DNA of 36,612 bases from the NCBI GenBank assembly GCA_003599365.1, contig QZJR01000064.1, positions 1-36,612 on the forward strand. The letters are read 5' to 3'. A program made the position numbers and the translations under genes. Below, piece after piece: positions 9,636-17,195 of the stretch. The notes beneath the pieces were generated by a model. That model searched no databases. It was not told where the DNA came from and saw only the letters and a list, made by a program, of their open reading frames with translations. The stretch is from Deltaproteobacteria bacterium (GTDB lineage: Bacteria > Desulfobacterota > UBA8473). Positions within the stretch are counted from its first letter, which is position 1. Every line of letters begins with the position of its first letter.

Positions 9636-9759
9636 GTAACTATTCAGCCACAGATTCACACAGATGAACTCAGATAGGTTTAAATACAAAGAAACTACAA
9701 ATATTATAAAAGAAAAAATATCAGTGATGATCAGCGTAGATCGGTAGCTGAGTAGTTAC
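9636..9759. repeat. 124-bp palindromic REP/MITE-like element (element 2)
   Basis: Starts GTAACTATTCAG and ends CTGAGTAGTTAC. The left arm CCACAGATTCACACAGATGAACTCAGATA is imperfectly inverted in the right arm. Confidence 0.6.
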
Positions 9760-9778
9760 TAATAGTGAGGATTAATGA

Positions 9779-10051
9779 ATGAAAAAAACAAGTTTATCAA
9801 ATCGAATGACAGACGAGAGAAAAGAAAACCTGTGGGGTAAATATGTAGAGATAAAGCTTAAAGATAGCAGGACAGCAAGAGGGCTTGTTATTACCCAGGC
9901 AGGTGATTCTATTAGCATATCCGACGAGTTTAAAAATCTGGAAGAATACCAAAACTATAAACCTGAAATAATGGGAAGCTGTGGTGTAGTCTATCCACAT
10001 ACAGAGGGCTATAAATGGAGTGAAATAGATAGGATAGAGGTTGTCCTGTGA
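9779..10051 (+). CDS. Small protein of unknown function
   Basis: 90-aa ORF 'ENLWGKYVEIKLKDSRTARGLVITQAGDSISISDEFKNLEEYQNYKPEIMGSCGVVYPHTEGYKWSEIDRIEVVL'; protein-like composition and plausible small beta fold. Confidence 0.6.
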   Translation: MKKTSLSNRMTDERKENLWGKYVEIKLKDSRTARGLVITQAGDSISISDEFKNLEEYQNYKPEIMGSCGVVYPHTEGYKWSEIDRIEVVL

Positions 10052-10080
10052 TTTGAAAAAAGAATTAGTTTATTTTTTTG

Positions 10081-10109
10081 TTGACTTTTTTGCCAAATTT
10101 TTTTAATTT
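10081..10109 (+). promoter_or_regulatory. Candidate promoter for the TetR gene
   Basis: TTGACT, 17-nt spacer, TAATTT. Confidence 0.35.
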
Positions 10110-10163
10110 AGATTTAGAAAGTGAATGGTCTTCATTTAGTTAATATAATTTAAAGGAATTTAA

Positions 10164-10790
10164 ATGGGTATTCCTGAAAGGAAAGAAAAAGAAAAGATAA
10201 AGAGGCGGAAAGATATCCTTTGGGCAGCAAAAAATAGTTTTTCGAAAAAGGGTTTCATGAATGCCACAATAGAGGAAATTGCCCAGGAGTCTGAACTAAG
10301 TACGGGCACTATCTATCTTTACTTCTCGGGAAAAGAAGAATTGTACGTTTCTCTGATAGTCGAAACCTATGATATTCTTATCGAAGAACTTGGAGAAGTG
10401 CTAAAACAAGATGTGGCGCCTGATGAGTTATTGGTAAGTATAGCTACTACCTACTACGACTTTTGTGAAAATCATCCGGATCATTATAGGATTTTAAACT
10501 TCATTGTTAACGAGCATCTAAATTTAAAGCTGACACCTGAATTGACAGAGAAGATTGATGATAAAACCGATATTATCTTTAAAATGCTTAGTGAAGTGAT
10601 TAAACATGGGATTGGGATAGGCATATTCAAACAAATAGATGTCTGGGACGTTACCAGCCTTTTTTGGAGTAATATACATGGTATAATACAGACACAAACT
10701 ACCATAGATTATTTGAAAGGCAGAACTACTGATATTGAGTCTTTAATTAGAAAAAACATAGAACTGATGTTTTTAGCCATTAAGGTCTAA
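10164..10790 (+). CDS. TetR/AcrR-family transcriptional regulator
   Basis: 208 aa; 'RRKDILWAAKNSFSKKGFMNATIEEIAQESELSTGTIYLYFSGKEELY', the canonical TetR HTH. Confidence 0.92.
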   Translation: MGIPERKEKEKIKRRKDILWAAKNSFSKKGFMNATIEEIAQESELSTGTIYLYFSGKEELYVSLIVETYDILIEELGEVLKQDVAPDELLVSIATTYYDFCENHPDHYRILNFIVNEHLNLKLTPELTEKIDDKTDIIFKMLSEVIKHGIGIGIFKQIDVWDVTSLFWSNIHGIIQTQTTIDYLKGRTTDIESLIRKNIELMFLAIKV

Positions 10791-10817
10791 ATATTATATT
10801 TTCAGGAGGCTTTACCT

Positions 10818-11651
10818 ATGGCGACAGTAAGGGAGGTAAACGAGGCTTTTTTGGAGAAGGGGTTGGAGATAGAGCTTCCATTTCCGGATGATTGGTTAGT
10901 GAAGAAGGTTGACATATTGGAGAAGAGGGACAGTTCAGACAAGGTTGGAGTTCTTTTAGCTTTGAAGTTAATAGATGACATGGGCAGAGAGATATCAGAG
11001 CTTTATTATGGGGAGAGTTTAGTAAAGAGGGAGCGCAAAGTTCGGGAGGCAAAGATAGAGGTGCCTTCCAAGACTGAATTACTTCCTTTGAGGTCTAAGA
11101 TGGATTTTGACAGTGATGAAGAGGCGTGGAGCTACATAAAGGGGGCATTTATCCATTTATTAAAAGACAAGGGATACAGTATATGGGGGGATAATATTTC
11201 TAGTGGTATAGATTCATCAGTCCTTTCCCTTTTAGAAAAGGGGGAGTTGGACATATATGCGGAGAAGGATAGCAGGGGATTTCTCATAAGAGTAGCCTTA
11301 CGGTCTACAAAGGAGGATGCTTATAAGAAGGCCATTGGTTTAGTGGAGCTAAGGAAGGATTACGGGAGCCTATACGACTATGGTTTAGTAATACCTGCAT
11401 TTCAGGATTCATTAGGGGTAAAGTGGCGGGATCAGGAGTTTTGGCTTACAGTGAACAGCGAGTATTTATCAATACATCGTATAGGGTTATTTGCCGTTGA
11501 CAACCTGGATCCCAATCGGGTATATCCTCACACAGTATACGCCAAAGAGCGGGAGATATTCAGGTACATGGTGAATTCCAGCAGGCAGTGGTCAGTAGTA
11601 AGGGGGAGGTATTTACAGCAGAGAGCAAGCAGAGTTGTCAGTTCAAAGTAA
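10818..11651 (+). CDS. Protein of unknown function, first gene of a chelatase-like/CooC operon
   Basis: 277 aa, RBS AGGAGG upstream, 27 bp after the TetR gene and 23 bp before the MoxR-like ATPase. No family recognised. Confidence 0.8.
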   Translation: MATVREVNEAFLEKGLEIELPFPDDWLVKKVDILEKRDSSDKVGVLLALKLIDDMGREISELYYGESLVKRERKVREAKIEVPSKTELLPLRSKMDFDSDEEAWSYIKGAFIHLLKDKGYSIWGDNISSGIDSSVLSLLEKGELDIYAEKDSRGFLIRVALRSTKEDAYKKAIGLVELRKDYGSLYDYGLVIPAFQDSLGVKWRDQEFWLTVNSEYLSIHRIGLFAVDNLDPNRVYPHTVYAKEREIFRYMVNSSRQWSVVRGRYLQQRASRVVSSK

Positions 11652-11674
11652 ATTAATACAAAGGAGGGGTTTTA

Positions 11675-12706
11675 ATGATAATAGAAGGATTAAAAGAAAC
11701 GATTTTGGGTTGTGTTGACAGTGGTAAAGATCCGTTGGATGTTATATTTGGTCAGGAGGATGCCAAAGAGAAGATATTGGCGTCCATACTGGCAGATCAT
11801 CACGTATTGATAGAGGGGCCTCCTGGAGTAGGCAAGACCACATTGGCCAAGTATCTTGCATCCATATTGCCGCCTGTTAATGCAGTAAAGGGGTGTCCAT
11901 TTCACTGTGATCCCAGCAAACTGGTTTGTCCTTTATGCATAACCAAATCCAAAGAAGGCAACCTAGAGGTAGAGAAAGTAGAGGGTTCCAGGAGATTTGT
12001 CAGGATACAGGGCAGTCCTGATTTAACCGCAGAGGATCTTTTAGGAGACATAGATCCTACCAAGGCATTCAAATTTGGGCCTCATGATTATAGGGCATTC
12101 ACCCCTGGGAAGCTTTTAAAGGGCAATCGTGGTATAGTTTTCTTTGATGAGTTGAACAGAGTGCCGGAGAAATTGCAGAATGCCTTACTTCAGGTATTAG
12201 AAGAGAGAATAGCAACCATAGGGCCGTATGATGTGGACTATGCCTCCAACTTCATCATGTTAGCCACCATGAATCCCAGAGAGCATGCGGGAGTCGAAGA
12301 GCTATCAGACGTCTTACTTGACAGATTTGACATAGTTAGGATGGGGTATCCGGAGACACCGGAGAGAGAGAGGCAGATACTGGTAAAGTATGGATTAAAG
12401 ACAGAGGGTATAGAGATACCTGACGAAGTAATAGACTCAATAGTCAAGTTAGTCAGAGCCACCAGAGAAGAGCCCTGGGACAAAGAGTTGGACCAGGGGG
12501 CCAGTGCCAGGGCAGGGCTATCCTTATACGAGAAAGTACAGACCATAGCCTTACTTCAGAAGCGCAAAACCGCTACCATAGATGATGTAAGGAGCATGGC
12601 AGTGTCGTCTATGGGCAGCAGAATAAAGCCTTCACCTGAGTCCAAGTTTTATGATGATCCCCTTGGATTGATACAGGAGATATCGGAAGGCATATTAGGG
12701 GGGTAG
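11675..12706 (+). CDS. MoxR/BchI-type AAA+ ATPase
   Basis: 343 aa; Walker A 'GPPGVGKTT', Cys insert 'GCPFHCDPSKLVCPLC', Walker B 'GIVFFDELNR', sensor 1 'IMLATMNP'. Confidence 0.92.
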   Translation: MIIEGLKETILGCVDSGKDPLDVIFGQEDAKEKILASILADHHVLIEGPPGVGKTTLAKYLASILPPVNAVKGCPFHCDPSKLVCPLCITKSKEGNLEVEKVEGSRRFVRIQGSPDLTAEDLLGDIDPTKAFKFGPHDYRAFTPGKLLKGNRGIVFFDELNRVPEKLQNALLQVLEERIATIGPYDVDYASNFIMLATMNPREHAGVEELSDVLLDRFDIVRMGYPETPERERQILVKYGLKTEGIEIPDEVIDSIVKLVRATREEPWDKELDQGASARAGLSLYEKVQTIALLQKRKTATIDDVRSMAVSSMGSRIKPSPESKFYDDPLGLIQEISEGILGG

Positions 12707-13507
12707 ATGGATATGAGAGCAAGGGCAACAACCATTGCCATCTCTGGAAAAGGAGGGACTGGCAAAACCATGCTATCATCACTTCTGGTCAGGTATTTCT
12801 CCAGATATGGCAGTGTCTTTGCCATAGATGCGGATCCTGACTCAAACCTGCCGGAAGCCTTAGGGGTAAAGATCAAGAAAGACGTGGGGGCAGTAAGGGA
12901 AGACATACTGGACATCAGAGCCGACAAGGTATCCCCATCCATGACCAAGAAAGACCTATTTGAGATGGAGCTTTTACAGATCATAGAAGAAGGCAAAGCC
13001 TTTGACCTACTGGTCATGGGCAGGTCAGAAGGAGCGGGGTGTTATTGTACCATAAACCACATACTAAGAGAAGTAATAGACACCAAATCAAAAAACTACG
13101 ACACAGTGATAATAGACTGCGAAGCTGGTCTAGAGCACCTGAGCAGGAGGACCACCAGAGGTGCTGACATAATGATAGTAGTGACCGATGCCACCAAGAA
13201 GGGCATACTCACAGCCAGGAGAGTAAAAGAGCTATCTTTGGAGGTAGACATAGAATTTGACAGAATAGTTGTAATAGCCAACAAAGTCACCCCTGAGACC
13301 AGGCATATAATGGAGGAATTGGGTAGAGAAAACGGATTAGACATAATTGGATACGTACCTTTTGATCCATTAATTTCTCAGTATGATGCTATGGGGAGGT
13401 CCCTTTTGGAGTTACCTGAGGAAGCCCCTTCTGTTTCATCGGCCTATGAGATATTTGGCAGGATAAGGCAAGAAGCGGAGGAAAAGTACAGGAAGAGGGG
13501 AGGGTAA
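12707..13507 (+). CDS. CooC-like nickel/metal-insertion P-loop ATPase
   Basis: 266 aa; deviant Walker A 'GKGGTGKT', 'AIDADPDSNLPEALG', 'GRSEGAGCYCTINHILRE' (CxC typical of CooC), 'VIIDCEAGLEHLSRRTTRGAD'. Starts directly after the preceding stop codon. Confidence 0.9.
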   Translation: MDMRARATTIAISGKGGTGKTMLSSLLVRYFSRYGSVFAIDADPDSNLPEALGVKIKKDVGAVREDILDIRADKVSPSMTKKDLFEMELLQIIEEGKAFDLLVMGRSEGAGCYCTINHILREVIDTKSKNYDTVIIDCEAGLEHLSRRTTRGADIMIVVTDATKKGILTARRVKELSLEVDIEFDRIVVIANKVTPETRHIMEELGRENGLDIIGYVPFDPLISQYDAMGRSLLELPEEAPSVSSAYEIFGRIRQEAEEKYRKRGG

Positions 13508-13508
13508 A

Positions 13509-15701
13509 GTGTTAAGGAGAGAGATTCGGGAGCGTATAGAGAGTAACACCCTGGAGCATAACAAGGAACTATTATTTGAAGGATTTCAGATAGACGAAGC
13601 CAGGCAGGAAGACATAATATCCACCCTTCATACAGGGCATCATCTTTTAATACTGGGGCCTCCTGGATGTGGGAAGACCGTATTGGCCGAGAAGCTTGGC
13701 AGAATATTGGGAGACACAGAAGTAATAAAGGGATGTCCTGTGAACTGTGCCCCTTCTCATCCTGATTGTCCCTGGTGTTTATCAAGGGGCAACGGTTCCA
13801 AGACAGAGACAGAGATAATCCCTGGCAGAGACAGAATAAAGAGAGTACAGGGCAGTCCCGAGCTGGTGCCTGAGGACCTGATAGGGGCATTGGATCCTGA
13901 TTCTGCGGCATTTGAGTATGGCATACACGACATACGGTCATTCACCCCTGGCAAGCTATTAAGGGCCAATCGTGGTATACTCATACTCGACTTCATAGAC
14001 AGAATGCCGGAGCGGGTATTAAACGTTCTACTTTATGCCTTAGAGGGAGACACGGTAACCATAGGCAGCTACGAAGAGAAAATACCCCTTGACATCCTCA
14101 TCATTGCCACAGGAGGAGACAGAGTACTAAAGACCCTTTCCCTTGACATGATAGACCACTTTGACATAATAAAAATGGGCTACATAGCAGAAGAGGAAAA
14201 AGAGAGAGCCATAATCATGGACAGAGAGGGATGGAAGGGAGAGGAATTTGACAAGGCACTGAGAATAGTAAGAATGACCAGAGAGCATACAGACCTTCAT
14301 AGGGGAGTAAGCACCAGAGGCGGGATAAAATTTGCCGAACTCATACCCATCCACAAGAGGCTCAAAATAGAAGACACTGACGACATCCTAAAGAGAGCCT
14401 CAGTAGTATCCCTTCCCCACAGGATAGAAGTAGCGCCCCATGCAGAGGCAGTAAGGAGACCTGAAGAGATAATAGAAGAAATAGTACAAGAAGTAATAGC
14501 AGGAGAAGAGAAAAGAGAAGAGCTGGTCACCCTGTCCAAAGACGACATACTCAACCTGGTAGAAGAGATAGCCAGAGAAGACAAACTCAGAAAACCCTTA
14601 AAGCTGGGATTCTTTGACATCCTTCTAAAGAGAGTACAGCGTTTTCCTGAGACCAGATTGGCCAAGCTTCACAAAGAGATGATGAGCCAGATGGAGGACA
14701 TCTATATAGAGCGGCATCTCAAAGACAACATAACCCAGGAGATACTCGAAGACATAGAAGAGAGGCGGAAATATCGAGACAAGCTTCTGGCCGACTACAA
14801 AAAGAGCCTAGAGCAAGAGGCATTAAAAGAAACCTTAGCCCTTTTAGAGAGAAAGAGCATCTTAGAGCGGGACAAGACAGGGTGGAACCTGAGCAGAAAG
14901 GGCATAACCTTTCTCCTAGAGAAACTATCTCCGAGACTATGGGAGAACGTCAACATCTCAGGAGAGGGGAAGCACAAGACAGGCAAAAAGCTAGCCACAG
15001 GAGAGGGCAGAATAGTAGGAGTGCGCAAGTACAGATTAGGAGACAGGTACAAAGACGTCTCCTTAAAAGACACCATAAGAGAAGTCATCAAAAATCGCAG
15101 AGAGACAGTAACCAAAGAAGACATCATGGTAACCAAGAAAGACATCAGGACCAAGATGGACATCATCCTAGTAGTTGATCTATCTGGCACCATGTCACAG
15201 TTGGAGAAGCTTTGGTATGCGAAAGAGAGCGCCATAGCCTTATCCATGGCCAGCACCAAATACAAAGACAGATTAGGGGTAGTATCCTTTTCCAACCTGG
15301 CAGATGTAGTAGTAGAGATAACAGACAGTCCTTACAGAGTGACCGAGAAAATACTCGACTTAAACCTTCACGAGAATGCCTTTACCAACATAGGGTATGG
15401 GTTATTAAAGGCTCGGTCGGTATTTATGCGTCAGCGTCGGGGAGATGCCAACCAGCACATAATCTTAATATCAGACGGGGATGCGACAGCGCCGCATCCT
15501 TCACCAGAGAAGTATGCTATAAGAGAGGCTATAAAGACAGCCAGGAAGGGGATAACGATCTCCTGTGTATGCATCAATGAGAAGTCAGCCAATCCGGAGC
15601 TTATGAAGAAGATATCCCGGATAGGCAAGGGCAGAATATACATGATAGGCGAAGCAGGAGACATAACCTCCGCACTTATGGAAGAAAGAAGCAGGATGTA
15701 G
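13509..15701 (+). CDS. AAA+/VWA fusion protein (chelatase D-subunit-like)
   Basis: 730 aa; Walker A 'GPPGCGKTV', Cys insert 'GCPVNCAPSHPDCPWC', altered Walker B 'GILILDFIDRM', C-terminal VWA with MIDAS 'IILVVDLSGTMS', 'FTNIGYGL' and 'LISDGDATAPH'. Confidence 0.9.
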   Translation: MLRREIRERIESNTLEHNKELLFEGFQIDEARQEDIISTLHTGHHLLILGPPGCGKTVLAEKLGRILGDTEVIKGCPVNCAPSHPDCPWCLSRGNGSKTETEIIPGRDRIKRVQGSPELVPEDLIGALDPDSAAFEYGIHDIRSFTPGKLLRANRGILILDFIDRMPERVLNVLLYALEGDTVTIGSYEEKIPLDILIIATGGDRVLKTLSLDMIDHFDIIKMGYIAEEEKERAIIMDREGWKGEEFDKALRIVRMTREHTDLHRGVSTRGGIKFAELIPIHKRLKIEDTDDILKRASVVSLPHRIEVAPHAEAVRRPEEIIEEIVQEVIAGEEKREELVTLSKDDILNLVEEIAREDKLRKPLKLGFFDILLKRVQRFPETRLAKLHKEMMSQMEDIYIERHLKDNITQEILEDIEERRKYRDKLLADYKKSLEQEALKETLALLERKSILERDKTGWNLSRKGITFLLEKLSPRLWENVNISGEGKHKTGKKLATGEGRIVGVRKYRLGDRYKDVSLKDTIREVIKNRRETVTKEDIMVTKKDIRTKMDIILVVDLSGTMSQLEKLWYAKESAIALSMASTKYKDRLGVVSFSNLADVVVEITDSPYRVTEKILDLNLHENAFTNIGYGLLKARSVFMRQRRGDANQHIILISDGDATAPHPSPEKYAIREAIKTARKGITISCVCINEKSANPELMKKISRIGKGRIYMIGEAGDITSALMEERSRM

Positions 15702-15791
15702 CTACATACAGATGGAGGTATTTTTATGAATTAGCTTTCAGGGATACTTTTACAAAGCTCTCAAAGAGATTATCACTGAAGGGAGGATGCC

Positions 15792-16067
15792 ATGATAATC
15801 AACTATGGGTATACAGATGGCAGTGGAGAGTATTATATTGTAATAGACACTGACAAGTGTGACGGCTGTGGGGAATGTGTTCCCGCCTGTCCCCAAAATG
15901 TACTGGAACTTGCCGAGGATGATTACGGGGATATAGTTGTAAAGGTAAGAGATGAAGTAAAGAGCAAGGTTAGCTATGTATGCTTGGGTTTTAACCCGGG
16001 GTGTAGTAAAAATGAGGCGAATTGCCGAAGTGTGTGTAAACATGACGTAATCTCCCATACATGGTAG
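15792..16067 (+). CDS. Ferredoxin-type 4Fe-4S protein
   Basis: 91 aa; 'DKCDGCGECVPACPQNVLEL', then a second Cys set 'CLGFNPGCSKNEANCRSVCKHD'. Confidence 0.85.
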   Translation: MIINYGYTDGSGEYYIVIDTDKCDGCGECVPACPQNVLELAEDDYGDIVVKVRDEVKSKVSYVCLGFNPGCSKNEANCRSVCKHDVISHTW

Positions 16068-16117
16068 TGCCTTGGGGCTGAGGATTTGTGAATGCTTAAA
16101 CTCTGGGGGGACTTGAC

Positions 16118-16399
16118 ATGGAAGAGAAAGATATAAATCTGGATTTCTTTAAGAAATTTGATAATGCAAAAGATATCTTTTCTAAGATACTCAGGAAGGC
16201 AAAAAAAGAGATTATATTACAGGACAGGGAAGAATTCGTAGAGTCCATGGCTGACCAGATAATGGAGGATCACGGTCTAACTGAAGATGATGCCAATAAG
16301 TATGCAGACCTTGTATATCAAATATGGGAAGAGAGATGCGGTTGCAGCATTACCGCCCTTGACCAGGAAATATCAGCCATTAAGAAAAAGATTTTTTAG
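16118..16399 (+). CDS. Small protein of unknown function
   Basis: 93 aa; RBS-like GGGGGG upstream; charged, predominantly helical-looking sequence with 'ERCGCSI'. Co-directional with the upstream operon. Confidence 0.6.
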   Translation: MEEKDINLDFFKKFDNAKDIFSKILRKAKKEIILQDREEFVESMADQIMEDHGLTEDDANKYADLVYQIWEERCGCSITALDQEISAIKKKIF

Positions 16400-16567
16400 A
16401 TAGTCACCCCAAAAATCCCGCTAACGTTTGTTCCAGAAGATAGTTATCAATTCCCAGTAACAACTCAGTATATATTCTTATACATCCCACATATTTTGTC
16501 TTACTGATTAGCGCGCCTAAAAAAACATTGACAAAAGCAATAGCCTATTATAGACCTTCTTATTAAT

Positions 16568-17095
16568 ATGAGCCATGAAATAATCTTTGTAACAGGTGGA
16601 GCACGGAGCGGTAAGAGTACCTTTGCCTACAATCTCGCCAACTCAATGAGCAGCCCCCGAGCTTATATCGCTACTGCTGAGCCTCTGGATGAGGAGATGA
16701 GGGAAAGAATAAAGAGGCATCAAGAAGAAAGGGGGGCAGGTTGGTATACCATAGAGGAACCCATTGATCTACCAGGGATTTTTAACAGGATAAGGGGGAA
16801 GTACATAGTAGTCCTGGTAGACTGTGTAACTCTTTGGATATCTAATCTCTTACATCTATACAAAAATGATGAAAAGAATGTAATGGATGATGTTGAGAAA
16901 TTAATAAGTGTGTGTACCGAAATTGACTCTCGTCTTATTGTTGTCTCCAACGAGGTAGGGATGGGTATAGTTCCAGAAAACAGAATGGCACGGTTATTTA
17001 GGGATATCTCTGGCAAGACAAATCAAAGGTTAGGGAATATAGCCAGTTCCGTTTATTTGATAATATCGGGGTTACCTGTAAAAATAAAGGGATAG
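16568..17095 (+). CDS. cobU: Adenosylcobinamide kinase/adenosylcobinamide-phosphate guanylyltransferase
   Basis: 175 aa; 'FVTGGARSGKSTFAYNLA', 'AYIATAEPLDEEMRERIKRHQEERGAGWYTIEEP', 'LVDCVTLWISNLL', 'VVSNEVGMGIVPENRMARLFRDISGKTNQRLG'. Confidence 0.95.
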   Translation: MSHEIIFVTGGARSGKSTFAYNLANSMSSPRAYIATAEPLDEEMRERIKRHQEERGAGWYTIEEPIDLPGIFNRIRGKYIVVLVDCVTLWISNLLHLYKNDEKNVMDDVEKLISVCTEIDSRLIVVSNEVGMGIVPENRMARLFRDISGKTNQRLGNIASSVYLIISGLPVKIKG

Positions 17096-17108
17096 AGGGA
17101 GATTTAGT

Positions 17109-17195
17109 ATGCTTATAGCAGGGGGTGCTGGGGGAAAGATCCTGACCGAGATGGCTACCTTTGGGGATGCCGATGTTGAAGAAGCCATAAGATAA
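17109..17195 (+). pseudogene. 28-codon remnant resembling the extreme C-terminus of CobT
   Basis: Read from sequence: MLIAGGAGGKILTEMATFGDADVEEAIR*. The 'ILxEMATFxxAxV' pattern resembles the CobT C-terminus. It lies between cobU and cobS and its stop overlaps the cobS start (TAATG). Confidence 0.55.

Noticed and set aside
14795-15295. 166-aa minus-strand ORF, Met/Ser/Leu-rich
   Set aside because: Antisense to the AAA+/VWA gene. The hydrophobic appearance results from the complement of Arg/Lys/Glu-rich codons.
16400-16567. Possible cobalamin riboswitch upstream of cobU
   Set aside because: The 168-bp intergenic region lacks a recognisable B12-box (GCCACTG-like) and the extended structure; only a weak TTGACA promoter-like motif is present.
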